Shown one piece after another: positions 53,420 to 63,063 of a stretch of DNA of 64,000 bases. The notes beneath the pieces were generated by a model. The model saw only the letters and a list, made by a program, of their open reading frames with translations. It had not been told where the DNA came from and made no database searches. A program made the position numbers and the translations under genes. The DNA is from Tautonia marina (GTDB lineage Bacteria; Planctomycetota; Planctomycetia; Isosphaerales; Isosphaeraceae), in NCBI RefSeq assembly GCF_009177065.1, contig NZ_WEZF01000019.1, positions 85,603 to 149,602 on the forward strand. Direction: 5' to 3'. The first letter of the stretch is position 1. Each line of letters starts with the position of its first letter.

Positions 53420-55003
53420 ATGATCAACCGATCTATCGTCCTGAGCAGTCTGCTGGTCCTGGCCCTGCTGCCGGCGAAGCACGGAGTGCTGGCGCAGCAG
53501 GCGACCGCTCCTCCGTCAAGTTTCGGCCAGGGATTGCTAGAGTCGGCCCTGGGACGATCGCCCGGCTCGATGACGACGCAGATGCCGTCCGATCGGCCGG
53601 ACATGCAGGGGACGATCGGAAACCGACCAGGTCCCGGCACGCCTCGCGTGCCGTTCTCGATCACCACGCCGGAAACGAGCCTTGCGCCTCCGGGGCTGGA
53701 GCGGGTGCTCCCGCTTCCCGAGTTGCCGATCACCGCAATGCCGCTCTATGGCACGCTGGAGCTTCCGACCGATCCTGATGCCCCCTTCGATCCGAACGCC
53801 TTGACGCTCGACGAAGCCATCCAGCGATTACTCGACGTGAACCCGACCCTGAAAGCCCTCTCGTTCGAGCTGCCGCAGGCCGAGGCCGACGTGCTCACGG
53901 CAGGGTTGCGAGCCAATCCCATCCTCTTTACCGATGCTCAAATGATCCCCTATCAGCCCTACACCGACGCGCGGCCCGGGGGGCAGACGCAATATGACCT
54001 GAACATCTCGTATCCCCTCGACCTGACGGGAAAACGCCGGGCGCGCATTCGATTCGCGAGTCAGAGCCTCAGCGTGATTGAAGCCCAGTATCAAGACGCG
54101 GTTCGTCGAGAGATCGACAATCTTGCGATTGCCTTCGTTGATGTGCTCGCCGCCAGAGAAACCGTCCGGCTGGCCGAGGCCGGCGCTCGGGGATTGGAGC
54201 GGGTGCTCGAACTGACCGAAACACTGCGCGAGCAGGGGCTTCAGACCGAGGCCGATGTCAACCGCGTTCGGATTCAGCAAACCGATGCTGAGATCGCCCT
54301 TGCCGATAGCGAGGAAGCACTCCGACGGACCAAGCGAGCGCTCGGCTCGCTGCTGGCGATTCATCCGGCCGAGGCCGAAGTCATGGCGGTCGAGGGGCAA
54401 CTCGTGGATCCGATCGCCGCGCCCCCGACCATCGAGGAACTGACCGAACTAGCCCTGGCCGCGCGACCCGATTTGCAGGCCTACCGTCTTGGGATTGATC
54501 GGGCCAGGGCTCAGGTTGATCTGGAAGTGGCCAATCGGTTATCCGACGTCTTCTTGCTTTATCAGCCGTTCACGTATCAGGACAACTCTCCTTTTGACCT
54601 CCCGGGAGCGACCTCGTGGGCCCTGGGACTCACGATCCCCTTGCCGGTCTTCAACCGCAACCAGGGGAATATTCAGCGGGCGCGGTTCAACGTTTCGCAG
54701 AGTCGGGTCGAGTACGAAGTCATCGCTCAGCAGGTGATTGTGGAGGTGCGTCAGGCCGAACAGGAGTTTCATAGCTCTCGGACCGCCTTGCGTCGCGTCG
54801 AGGCAGACCAGCTTCCGGCCGCCGAGCAAATTCTGGAATCGACCGACCGCCTCTTTTCCAGCGGTGAGATCGACGCGGTGGCCTACCTCAACGTTCGACG
54901 CGAGTACAACGATGTGATCCGTCGCTGGCGAGACCTGCTGGTCCGTCACCGTCGGAGCATGCTCGCCCTGAATACGGCGGTCGGCCAACGGGTCTTGCCG
55001 TGA
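53420..55003 (+). CDS. TolC/CzcC-family outer membrane efflux protein
   Basis: The product has 527 residues with a signal peptide (IVLSSLLVLALLPAKHGVLA). A Pro-rich N-terminal part of about 100 residues precedes two repeated OEP domains (LTLDEAIQRLLDVNPTLKAL, and the second from about residue 320). It has the typical helical segments such as RREIDNLAIAFVDVLAARET and ESTDRLFSSGEIDAVAYLNV. It would form the outer-membrane trimer of an RND efflux pump. It is convergent with the czcA-like gene (16 bases between the stops), so it is close to its partners but read from the other strand. The ATG at 53420 directly precedes the signal peptide. Confidence 0.92.
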   Translation: MINRSIVLSSLLVLALLPAKHGVLAQQATAPPSSFGQGLLESALGRSPGSMTTQMPSDRPDMQGTIGNRPGPGTPRVPFSITTPETSLAPPGLERVLPLPELPITAMPLYGTLELPTDPDAPFDPNALTLDEAIQRLLDVNPTLKALSFELPQAEADVLTAGLRANPILFTDAQMIPYQPYTDARPGGQTQYDLNISYPLDLTGKRRARIRFASQSLSVIEAQYQDAVRREIDNLAIAFVDVLAARETVRLAEAGARGLERVLELTETLREQGLQTEADVNRVRIQQTDAEIALADSEEALRRTKRALGSLLAIHPAEAEVMAVEGQLVDPIAAPPTIEELTELALAARPDLQAYRLGIDRARAQVDLEVANRLSDVFLLYQPFTYQDNSPFDLPGATSWALGLTIPLPVFNRNQGNIQRARFNVSQSRVEYEVIAQQVIVEVRQAEQEFHSSRTALRRVEADQLPAAEQILESTDRLFSSGEIDAVAYLNVRREYNDVIRRWRDLLVRHRRSMLALNTAVGQRVLP

Positions 55004-55018
55004 GGATCGTGACCCTTC

Positions 55019-58000
55019 TCAGGGGTTGGCAGGGGGTTCTCCGTTCGTCTCGGGTTCCGGTTCGAGTTCGTCACGATCACGATGGCGGGGCCCCTGCCCA
55101 AAGAGGGAGTAAAGGACCGGGAGCACGATCATGGTGGTCAGGGTGCTGAATCCCATTCCCGCCACGACCACCGTGGCCAGGGGGCGCTGCACCTCGGCGC
55201 CGAACCGCTCGGAGGTCGCCATTGGCAAGAACCCCAGGGCCGCCACCGTCCCGGTCATCAGGACCGGTCGTAAACGTTCGAGCGCGGCCTCTCGGATCGC
55301 CCGATCCTTGGGGATTCCCGATTCAATGCGATTGCGAATGGCGTTGACGAGCACCAGGCCCATCAGCATCGACGCGCCGGAGAGGGCAATGAACCCCACT
55401 CCCGCCGAGATGGTAAAGGGCATGCCACGCGACCAGAGGCCGAAGACTCCGCCGCTGGAGGCGAACAGGACGCCGGTGAAAATCAAGGCCGCGTCGAGGG
55501 CCGAGCCGAAGGTCAGATACAGCAGGCTAAGCGTCAGTCCGAGGGCCACGGGAACGACCAGATACAGCCGGTTTCGGGCTCGGATCAGGTTCTCAAACTG
55601 GCCTCCCCAGTCGATCGAGTAGCCGGTCGGCAAGGTCAGTTGGTCCTCGATTTGGCGCTGGGCCTCCTCGACGAAGGAGCCGAGATCGCGCCCGCGAACG
55701 TTTGATTGAACGACGATCCGACGCTGACCCCAGTCGCGCTGAATGGTCGATGGACCCACCGTCTCCTCAAACCGCACGAGCCGGGACAGCGGGATGCGAG
55801 CCCCCGAGGCGGTCGGAATGACAATTTCCTGCAGGGCTTCGGGGTGATCGCGGTACCGCTCGGGCAATCGGATGACCAGAGGGAACCGGCGGCCTCCCTC
55901 CTCGGCAAAAATCTCACCCACGGGAATCCCGCCGGCGGCCCGAACCGCATCGAGGACGACCCGCGCCGGAACGCCATGACGAGCCAGGGCCGGACGATCG
56001 ACGACGACGCGGAGCACCGGCAAGCCGGTCACCTGCTCGACGCTGACATCGGCCGCCCCCGGAATCTCTTCGAGGATTTTGGCAATCTCGGTGGCCTTTG
56101 CTTGCAGCACGTCCAGATCATCGCCGAACAGTTTGACACCCAGGTCCGCGCGAATCCCCGCGATCATCTCGTTGATCCGCTGCTCGATCGGCTGGCTGAA
56201 CACCGCTTCGGTGCCGGGCAACTGCTCGACGATTTCGGCCATCTGATTGACGAGTTCCTCCTGGTTGGTGGCTCGGGTCCAGAGGTCTCTCGGCCGAAGC
56301 GTTACGAAGACGTCACTGAGTTCCAGGCCCATCGGATCGGTGGCGACCTCGGCGGTTCCGATCCGGGTCCAGAGGTGATCGATTTCATCGGGGAACTCTT
56401 CCAGGAGGATCCGCTCCAGTTCGCTGCCGTAGCGTTGCGATTCGTCGTAGCTGACACTCGCCAGCCGAACGGTATTGAAGACGATCGCCCCCTCTCCGAG
56501 GCGAGGGATGAACTCCGATCCAAGCCCCATCGCCAACCGAACCATCACGGCCGTCATCGTCACCGCGAGCAACAAGGTCTTCAGCGGGTTTTTCATCGAC
56601 AGACGAAGGATCGGCCGGTACACCCAGAGGGCGATCCGGTCGAGAATCGTTTCCTTTTCCTCCTTGCCCTTCGAGAGACCGAGCGAGGCAAGGACTGGCA
56701 TCAACGTGAGTGAGAGGATCATCGAGCCGACCAGCGCGAAGACGACCGTCAGGGCCATCGGCCGGAACAGCTTTCCCTCGACCCCTTCAAGGGTCAAGAT
56801 CGGCAGATAGACAATGATGATGATAAGTTCGCCAAACATGGTCGGTTTGCGAACTTCGATGGCCGCTTCCCGCACGATCTCTTTTTTCGAGCGGGTTGAG
56901 CGATCTTCCGAGAGCCGGCGGACGCAGTTCTCCACCATCACCACCGAGCTGTCCACCACCAGGCCAAAGTCGATCGCTCCGAGGCTCATCAGGCTCCCGG
57001 CGATTCCCACGCGCTGCATCATCGAGAGGGCGAAGATCATGGAGAGTGGGATCGCCGAGGCCACGATCAGACCGGCTCTCAGGTTTCCGAGGAAGGCGAA
57101 CAACACGGCGATGACGAGAATCGCCCCTTCGAAGAGATTCGCCTCGACCGTGTGCAAGACCCGGTCGATCAGCTCGGTCCGTCGGTAAACGACGACGACC
57201 TCAACCCCTTCGGGAAGGAGTTTGCGGACCTCCTCCATCGCGGATTCGATCGCCAGGGTGACGTTTCTCGAATTTTCGCCCATCCGCATAAAGGCGAGCC
57301 CGAGCACGACCTCCCCCTGACCCTCGGCCGTGGTGCCTCCCCGGCGAATGGCATGGCCGATGGCCACGTCGGCCACGTCTCGAATCCGAATCGGCACACC
57401 ACCGACCGAGGTAATGACCAGGTCGGCAATATCCTCGGTCGATTGCACCAGGCCAACCCCCTGGATCAGGGCAAGCTGTCCTCCCTGGTCCACCGGGCCG
57501 CCGCCGACATTCTGGTTGTTTTCACGAAGCGTTTGCGAGATGTCGTCGAAGGTCAGGTTGTATTTGGCCAGTAACGAGGGATCGAGCTGAACCTCATATT
57601 GCTTGGCCAGACCGCCCAGCGTGTTGATCTCGGCGATTCCATCAACCCGCATTAATCGCGGGCGGACAACCCAGTCGTGCAGCGTCCGCAATTCTGTCAA
57701 ATCATAAACATTGCTTTTGAGATAATAGTGGTAAATCTCTCCCAGGCCCGTGGCCACGGGCCCCATTTCGGGTGGGTCGATCCCCTCGGGCAATCGCAAG
57801 CCGGCCAAGCGTTCGGAAATTTGCTGGCGGGCGAAGTAGATCTCCGTCGAGTCGTCGAAGATCGCCACCACCTGCGAAAGCCCGAACTTCGAGACCGAAC
57901 GGACCTCTTGCAGCCCCTTGAGGCCCCCGAGCGAGAGTTCGACCGGGTAGGTCACCAGCAATTCCATTTGCTCGGGCGACAGGGCAGGGGCCACGGTGTT

Positions 58001-58147
58001 GATCTGCACCTGATGCGGCGTCGTGTCGGGGAACGCGTCGAGCGGCAACTTCAACGCCGCGTTCACTCCCACGAGCACGAGAATCAGGGTTAACATCAGA
58101 ATGAGAAAGCGGTTGTTCAAACTCGCATTGATCAGCGCGTTGAGCAT
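55019..58147 (-). CDS. Heavy-metal RND efflux pump, CzcA family
   Basis: The protein has 1,042 residues, the usual length. It starts MLNALINASLNNRFLILMLT, with 12 predicted membrane helices and two large periplasmic loops. The transmembrane charge relay of the heavy-metal subfamily is present as IDFGLVVDSSVVMVEN (Asp393, Asp399, Glu406), at the spacing of CzcA (402, 408, 415). This pattern is that of divalent-cation (Co/Zn/Cd) pumps rather than the Cu/Ag subgroup. It uses the proton gradient to expel metal ions from periplasm to outside. The membrane fusion protein gene lies 44 bases upstream in the same direction, and the TolC-like gene is convergent. Confidence 0.95.
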   Translation of the reverse strand: MLNALINASLNNRFLILMLTLILVLVGVNAALKLPLDAFPDTTPHQVQINTVAPALSPEQMELLVTYPVELSLGGLKGLQEVRSVSKFGLSQVVAIFDDSTEIYFARQQISERLAGLRLPEGIDPPEMGPVATGLGEIYHYYLKSNVYDLTELRTLHDWVVRPRLMRVDGIAEINTLGGLAKQYEVQLDPSLLAKYNLTFDDISQTLRENNQNVGGGPVDQGGQLALIQGVGLVQSTEDIADLVITSVGGVPIRIRDVADVAIGHAIRRGGTTAEGQGEVVLGLAFMRMGENSRNVTLAIESAMEEVRKLLPEGVEVVVVYRRTELIDRVLHTVEANLFEGAILVIAVLFAFLGNLRAGLIVASAIPLSMIFALSMMQRVGIAGSLMSLGAIDFGLVVDSSVVMVENCVRRLSEDRSTRSKKEIVREAAIEVRKPTMFGELIIIIVYLPILTLEGVEGKLFRPMALTVVFALVGSMILSLTLMPVLASLGLSKGKEEKETILDRIALWVYRPILRLSMKNPLKTLLLAVTMTAVMVRLAMGLGSEFIPRLGEGAIVFNTVRLASVSYDESQRYGSELERILLEEFPDEIDHLWTRIGTAEVATDPMGLELSDVFVTLRPRDLWTRATNQEELVNQMAEIVEQLPGTEAVFSQPIEQRINEMIAGIRADLGVKLFGDDLDVLQAKATEIAKILEEIPGAADVSVEQVTGLPVLRVVVDRPALARHGVPARVVLDAVRAAGGIPVGEIFAEEGGRRFPLVIRLPERYRDHPEALQEIVIPTASGARIPLSRLVRFEETVGPSTIQRDWGQRRIVVQSNVRGRDLGSFVEEAQRQIEDQLTLPTGYSIDWGGQFENLIRARNRLYLVVPVALGLTLSLLYLTFGSALDAALIFTGVLFASSGGVFGLWSRGMPFTISAGVGFIALSGASMLMGLVLVNAIRNRIESGIPKDRAIREAALERLRPVLMTGTVAALGFLPMATSERFGAEVQRPLATVVVAGMGFSTLTTMIVLPVLYSLFGQGPRHRDRDELEPEPETNGEPPANP

Positions 58148-58191
58148 GCGGTAGGTTCCCGACAGGAGGCCGATTCGAAAGGGAAAACCGA

Positions 58192-59490
58192 TTAGTCGCC
58201 GGCCAGTTCGTCTTGGCGCAGTTCCGACATCAGGAAAAAGGCCCCCGTGGTGACGACCCGATCTCCCGGTTCCAGGCCCTGCACGATTTCAACCATTCCC
58301 GGCTCCCGGATCTCTTGAACCTCGACGTGACGAGGAAGGAAGCTGCCGTCCGCCTGTTCGACGAAGACGACCGTTCTGCCGGGGGTCACTACCTGCGCCG
58401 CCTGTCGCGGAATCACGACCGATTCCCGGGGTTCGGCGACCGCGATCGAGCCCCAGCCAAACTGATTGACTCGCAGCCCTCCCTCGGAATTCTCCAGCTT
58501 GGCGAGGACTCGGACGGTCCGCGTGACCGGATCGACCGAGGAATCAACCCACTCAACGGTCCCCTTGGCGGGAGACTCGGTCCCCAACTTCGTGTCAAAC
58601 GTGACCGATTGCCCACGGCTGACTCGGCTGAATTCGGCTTCCGGCACGTCGATCCAGACCCAGAGGGACGAGAGATCCGTCAGCAGGAACATCACGGTCC
58701 TCGGCTCCAGAGCTTCGCCGATCACGGCATGAAGATCGACGACCGTTCCCTCGATCGGCGCCACAACGTCCAGCAACGACGAGGTGTCGTTCTTGGCGGC
58801 GATCTGTTCGAGATCCTCGTCGGTAAACCCAAAATTGCGGAGCCGCTGCGAGGCCCCGAGCAGGTCGGCTCGGGCGGTATTCAACGTGGCTCGGGCTTCA
58901 AGCTCTCGGGCCTTGGGAAGGGCGTCACTGGCCGAGAGGGTGATGGTCCGCGCCAGCGTCGCCTCGGCCAGTTCGGCCATGGCCCGGGCGGAGAGGTAAT
59001 TGGCCTTCGCCGTTCCGACCTCGGCCGAATCCACGACGGCCAGCCGATCTCCGGGCTGACAATGGGTTCCGTGATCCGCGAGCACCTCCCGAACCACGCA
59101 GGCCACCCGAGGAACGATCTCGGCATAGTGATGGCCGTTGTATTGGGTCTCGGCGTTCCCCTCAACGCGTTCGACGATCATTCGGCGTTCGGCGATGGCC
59201 GTTTGCAGTCCGATGCGTTGCGCCACGTCCGGAGTCGCAAGTCGGACGGCGGAGAGGCTCACTGCGGAGTCACCCGTGGCGGTTGAGCCCGACTCCGGGG
59301 AGGCCTCCTGATCCCCTTCGTCCTCGACGACGACGGGGGGGGTTGTGTCCTCGGCCTTGGTCTCAGGCTCTTCCAGAAAACTCGACAGGCTGGGGATCTC
59401 CACCAGATCCGGCCGGAGTACCGCGAGCAAGATGACGGCGATCACGGCGTAAGCAATCAGATTGCCGACCCATGAGAGAAGACGACTCAT
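58192..59490 (-). CDS. RND efflux membrane fusion protein, CzcB family
   Basis: The product has 432 residues with an N-terminal anchor (LLSWVGNLIAYAVIAVILLA) and an acidic stretch (SFLEEPETKAEDTTPPVVVE). The HlyD-type biotinyl-lipoyl and hairpin regions are shown by PRVACVVREVLADHGTHCQP, GDRLAVVDSAEVGTAKANYL and VDLHAVIGEALEPRTVMFLL, and the beta-barrel by GTVEWVDSSVDPVTRTVRVL. The VEWVDSSVDPVTRTVRV form is typical of CzcB/CusB members. It links the inner-membrane pump to the outer-membrane channel. It is 44 bases before czcA and probably the first gene of a two-gene metal operon, with a small Cys-rich gene 213 bases further upstream. Confidence 0.92.
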   Translation of the reverse strand: MSRLLSWVGNLIAYAVIAVILLAVLRPDLVEIPSLSSFLEEPETKAEDTTPPVVVEDEGDQEASPESGSTATGDSAVSLSAVRLATPDVAQRIGLQTAIAERRMIVERVEGNAETQYNGHHYAEIVPRVACVVREVLADHGTHCQPGDRLAVVDSAEVGTAKANYLSARAMAELAEATLARTITLSASDALPKARELEARATLNTARADLLGASQRLRNFGFTDEDLEQIAAKNDTSSLLDVVAPIEGTVVDLHAVIGEALEPRTVMFLLTDLSSLWVWIDVPEAEFSRVSRGQSVTFDTKLGTESPAKGTVEWVDSSVDPVTRTVRVLAKLENSEGGLRVNQFGWGSIAVAEPRESVVIPRQAAQVVTPGRTVVFVEQADGSFLPRHVEVQEIREPGMVEIVQGLEPGDRVVTTGAFFLMSELRQDELAGD

Positions 59491-59703
59491 AAGAACGATC
59501 CTTATTGGGTCAAAGACGTTCCCGGGCGGGGTGTGCGCTTCGTCAGCCGATCACCAGGGGAATGTCCCTGGAGTCATCGGCCCTCGGCGTGACGTTCGGT
59601 TTCCGGGAATCGGGAAGGGGGAGGGAGATCCCGAATCGTGCGTGCAAAGGTTCCGGGATCGAGGCTGATGCCGGGCTTTGCGAGAGGAAGGGCAGACGCT
59701 GCG

Positions 59704-60087
59704 CTAGCAGCGGAAGTTCTGAAGCATCGCGCGCACCGGGAGCGCACGGAACGGGCTCGGCGGCCTGAATCGTCGCACGCTGAATTCGGCGTCCGGCAGT
59801 GCGATCGATTGCTTCAAGGGGATCGCCCATTCGGCGAGAGGTTCGCCGGAGCGATCGTCGACCAAGCAAGGGGAGCAAGTCGAGGTGGGGGCCCCGTCGC
59901 AGATGCAAGGGCCAAGGTCGGGAACCGAGAAGGGATCGGACAGATCATCCGAAGGGATCGTGGCCGCTCCCGCCCATCGGTAGAAGGCAAGCGACGACCA
60001 ATCGTGAAAGCTTTCCCCGCTCAAGCACGGGCAGGCCACGATTCGGAACAGCAGCCAGCATTTGAACAGTACCGCCAGGTGCGGCAT
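59704..60087 (-). CDS. Small Cys-rich protein upstream of the czc genes
   Basis: The predicted product has 127 residues starting MPHLAVLFKCWLLFRIVACP. The first about 25 residues could be a signal peptide. It holds six or more Cys residues, including PCICDGAPTSTCSPC, and ends RALPVRAMLQNFRC. A similar layout (short signal, C-I-C-x-G-A segment, C-terminal LRALLQS-like end) is, as I recall, seen in small unnamed proteins next to planctomycete metal-efflux genes; this needs a search to confirm. Its place directly upstream of the czcB/czcA pair fits a metal-related role, for example in metal binding (inference). No clear ribosome site is present, and an ATG 45 bases further upstream is possible. 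Confidence 0.55.
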   Translation of the reverse strand: MPHLAVLFKCWLLFRIVACPCLSGESFHDWSSLAFYRWAGAATIPSDDLSDPFSVPDLGPCICDGAPTSTCSPCLVDDRSGEPLAEWAIPLKQSIALPDAEFSVRRFRPPSPFRALPVRAMLQNFRC

Positions 60088-60496
60088 GCCGATGCGACTC
60101 ATCACAGGGAATATCGAACGCTTCCACTGCACTCCTCATGATCGTATCCCTCGAACCTCCCGCAACGCAAGACTCGACACGGAAGTTTCAGAAAAGATGG
60201 CGACGTCGATCGCCTTGGGACGCCGTGATTGCCCTTCGCTCGTCGAGCATTGTGCTGCTGGAGTCGTGTCGAAGGACTTCGAGTTCCGCCGGCTTCCTTT
60301 CGAATCCGCTCGTCAGGGCTCGACAGGGCCAGAACCGTCGAAACTGCAGGTGGGGGGCGAAAGGATTTTCTTGAGAGACGTTTGCGTTGACAACTCGTCG
60401 CGCAATCCCGGACGCTCTATGCTAAAACGTTATCGTTCCTTCTTGCCGCGTTCATCGTGTGTCCCCCCCGAATGACCAGTGACGAGGATCTCCCGC
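60088..60496. other. Divergent intergenic region before the permease gene
   Basis: The 409 bases lie between divergent genes. TTGACA at 60387-60392 and TATGCT at 60418-60423 look like hexamers but are 25 bases apart and do not form a normal promoter. No gene is credible here. Confidence 0.45.
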
Positions 60497-62065
60497 GTGT
60501 CTCAGGAGGCACCAACCGAAGACACCCACGAACTTGCCGGCTTCGGGTACCGGCAGAAGCTTGACCGGACCCTGGGGAGCTTCTCCTCGTTCGCCGTCGG
60601 CTTCTCGTATCTGTCAATCCTGACCGGCCTCCCTCAGCTCTTTTACATGGGCTACGCCGCGGGTGGACCGGCCTTTTTTTGGACCTGGCCGACGGTCTTT
60701 CTCGGACAGTTTCTGGTGGCGCTTTGCTTTGCGGAACTGGCGGCGCGGTATCCCCTCTCCGGGGGCGTTTACCAGTGGTCCAAGCATATCGGATCGGCCG
60801 GCATGGGCTGGATGGCCGGCTGGGTCTACCTGGCCTGCTCGGGGATTACGCTGGCGGCCGTGGCCCTGGCGCTTCAGATTACCCTACCGCAGCTCTGGTC
60901 CGGGTTTCAGATCATCGGCTCGGCCGCCAATCCCGACGACGCCGCAAAGAACGCCGTGCTCCTTGGCTGCATCCTGATCGTCTTCAGCACGATCGTCAAT
61001 TCGGTCGGCGTGCGGTTGCTGTCTCGGATCAACAATGCGGGAGTCTTTGCCGAGATCGTCGGAGCGATCCTGCTCGTGGCTCTGATGGCCTTTGCGGCGC
61101 GTCGAGGGCCGAGCATCGTCCTAAACGTGGAGGGCCTGGGCGAAGGTCGATCGCTGGGCATTCTCGGGGCGTTTCTGGCCGCGGCTTTGCCGGCAACCTA
61201 TGTGATGTACGGCTTCGACACCGCCGGATCACTTGCCGAGGAAACCGACAACCCGAGGCGACGCGCTCCCCGGGCGATCCTGCTCGCCCTGGCCTCGGTC
61301 GGCCTGGTCGGGGGCTTGCTGATCGTCACGGCCCTGTGCGCCGTCGAGAATCCGGCCGACCCGCAGCTCGGCCTGGTCAGTGGCGGAATGCCCTATGTGA
61401 TCAAGCAGGTCCTGGGAGACCGGCTCGGGCGCCCCTTGCTCTGTCTGCTGGTGGTGGCGATTACCGTCTGCACCCTGACCGTGCACGCCGCGGCCGTTCG
61501 CCTGATGTTCGCGATGGCGAGGGATAATAACCTGCCGTTCTCCGAGACCCTGGCCCATATCTCCGAGACCTCTCGAACACCCACCTGGCCGGCCGTGTTC
61601 CTGGGGGCGTGTGCCATCCTGATGCTGGTGGTCAACGTCAACTACCCGCAAGTGATCGAGGTCATGGCCTCGGTGTCGATTGTCTGGGCCAACCTCGCCT
61701 ACCTGATGGTGACGGCGCCGCTGCTCTCTCGTCGGCTTCGCAAGGCGTATCGAGGCGCTCACCCGCACCACTTCTCCGACGCCTTTTCGATGGGCTGGTG
61801 GGGCTTGCCCGTCAATGTGTTGGCCGTGGTCTGGGGCATTTTCGTGATCGTGAACCTCTCCTGGCCCCGCACGGAAATTTACGGCACGGAACCGGCCCGG
61901 CGGTTCAGTGCCCCGCTGGCGACGGCCGCCATGCTGCTGGCAGGAGGCTCGTATTACTGGCTGGTCCGTCGACACAAGACCGGCGTTCTCGAAACCCACC
62001 GCGCGCCCGTGACTCTTGCGCCGGCGACGATGGTGCTTGATCCTGAGGGAGGCGAACGAGGATGA
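60497..62065 (+). CDS. APC-family amino acid/choline permease
   Basis: The protein has about 522 residues with 12 hydrophobic helices. The N-terminal segment FGYRQKLDRTLGSFSSFAVG, followed by FAELAARYPLSGGVYQWSKH and YGFDTAGSLAEETDNPRRRA, is the signature of the amino acid/choline transporter (ACT) branch of the APC superfamily. That branch includes choline, GABA and basic amino acid carriers. The GTG at 60497 has GAGG 9 bases upstream and is preferred to a GTG at 60479. The stop overlaps the start of the phosphatidylcholine synthase gene (ATGA). Because the downstream enzyme uses free choline, choline is a plausible substrate (inference). Confidence 0.85.
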   Translation: MSQEAPTEDTHELAGFGYRQKLDRTLGSFSSFAVGFSYLSILTGLPQLFYMGYAAGGPAFFWTWPTVFLGQFLVALCFAELAARYPLSGGVYQWSKHIGSAGMGWMAGWVYLACSGITLAAVALALQITLPQLWSGFQIIGSAANPDDAAKNAVLLGCILIVFSTIVNSVGVRLLSRINNAGVFAEIVGAILLVALMAFAARRGPSIVLNVEGLGEGRSLGILGAFLAAALPATYVMYGFDTAGSLAEETDNPRRRAPRAILLALASVGLVGGLLIVTALCAVENPADPQLGLVSGGMPYVIKQVLGDRLGRPLLCLLVVAITVCTLTVHAAAVRLMFAMARDNNLPFSETLAHISETSRTPTWPAVFLGACAILMLVVNVNYPQVIEVMASVSIVWANLAYLMVTAPLLSRRLRKAYRGAHPHHFSDAFSMGWWGLPVNVLAVVWGIFVIVNLSWPRTEIYGTEPARRFSAPLATAAMLLAGGSYYWLVRRHKTGVLETHRAPVTLAPATMVLDPEGGERG

Positions 62066-62910
62066 CATCCCGAGATTCCGTGATGGGAGAGAACCTGACC
62101 ACCGACGAGCCAAACGCCGATCAGGGTCGTCCGGGAGCCGGGGACCCGGTCCGCACGGTGATGGCCTGGGGCGTGCACCTCTACACGGCCCTCGGCCTGG
62201 TCATCGCCGCCTCCATCGCCGTGCTCTTGGTGCGGGGCGATGCCGACGCGTTCCGCTGGTCCTTCGCGTTGATGCTTCTTGCCACGCTGGTCGACGCCAC
62301 CGACGGCACCATGGCCCGCGGTGTCGGCGTGAAAAGCGTCTTGCCGAACTTCGACGGTCGAAAGCTCGACGATTTGACCGACTTCCTGACCTACACGTTC
62401 CTGCCCCTGCTGCTCATCTGGCGGGCCGAGATCCTCCCCAGTGGGATGGAAGCCTGGCTCCTGCTGCCTCTGCTGGCCAGCGCCTATGGTTTTTGCCAGG
62501 TTGAGGCCAAGACCGACGACGGCTACTTCCTCGGCTTCCCCTCTCACTGGAATGTCGTCGCCTTCTACCTCTACGTCCTGCCCCTTCCCGAATGGGCCGC
62601 CCTGGCAACCCTCGTCCTGTTCGGCTTCCTGACGTTCATCCCCAGCCGATACCTCTATCCCTCGCAGCCGGGACGGCTCAACATGCTGAGCAACTTGCTG
62701 GCCGTTCCCTGGACCTTCCTCCTGATCTGGATCCTCTGGCGAATGCCCTCCGACTCGCCCCCGGGCTGGAACGCGGAGATTCGGACCTTGACCTTGATCT
62801 CGCTCTACTATCCCGCCTTTTACATGGGTGTCTCCTGGGTCATCACCCTGCGCCGCTGGATCATCGACTCTCCCCCGCACCGCCTCGGAGCTTCAAACTC
62901 CTCCGACTGA
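62062..62910 (+). CDS. pcs: Phosphatidylcholine synthase-like CDP-alcohol phosphatidyltransferase
   Basis: The protein has 282 residues with about eight hydrophobic segments. The CDP-alcohol phosphotransferase motif is LVDATDGTMARGVGVKSVLP, then NFDGRKLDDLTDFLTYTFLP, giving D-x2-DG-x2-AR...G-x3-D-x3-D. The VKxVLPN.-G..LDx..DFLTY form is that of bacterial Pcs (for example S. meliloti), which condenses CDP-diacylglycerol and choline to phosphatidylcholine and CMP at the membrane. AWGVHLYTALGLVIAASIAV at the N-terminus also fits Pcs. It overlaps the permease gene by four bases (ATGA). The alternative is a related transferase with another alcohol. Confidence 0.9.
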   Translation: MTSRDSVMGENLTTDEPNADQGRPGAGDPVRTVMAWGVHLYTALGLVIAASIAVLLVRGDADAFRWSFALMLLATLVDATDGTMARGVGVKSVLPNFDGRKLDDLTDFLTYTFLPLLLIWRAEILPSGMEAWLLLPLLASAYGFCQVEAKTDDGYFLGFPSHWNVVAFYLYVLPLPEWAALATLVLFGFLTFIPSRYLYPSQPGRLNMLSNLLAVPWTFLLIWILWRMPSDSPPGWNAEIRTLTLISLYYPAFYMGVSWVITLRRWIIDSPPHRLGASNSSD

Positions 62911-62922
62911 CCAAGGTTCCTC

Positions 62923-62956
62923 GGTGAGCGTTGGCGTTCCCCCCCCCGCGCTCACC
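62923..62956 (+). terminator. Hairpin after pcs
   Basis: An 8-bp perfect stem (GGTGAGCG / CGCTCACC) with an 18-base loop containing a run of C lies 12 bases after the pcs stop. There is no T run. Confidence 0.5.
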
Positions 62957-63021
62957 AATCCATCCCCCTCGGCCCCGCTCCTGGCTGATGGAATTCAACC
63001 GATCACCTGGAAACCAGCCGC

Positions 63022-63049
63022 TTGACACGGCGCTCACAATCGGAACAAT
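63022..63049 (+). promoter_or_regulatory. Promoter of tRNA-Arg
   Basis: A perfect TTGACA (-35) and AACAAT (-10, 4/6) are separated by 16 bases, ending 14 bases before the tRNA. The position fits a tRNA promoter with a short leader. Confidence 0.65.
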
Positions 63050-63063
63050 ACCAGGTGTTCAAC

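Noticed and set aside
60387..60423. TTGACA and TATGCT before the permease as a promoter
   Set aside because: The hexamers are 25 bases apart, outside the usual 15-19, so they do not make a normal sigma70 promoter together.
60062..60475. Plus-strand frame before the permease gene
   Set aside because: It has no ribosome site, a mixed basic composition and no family resemblance; it overlaps the probable promoter region.
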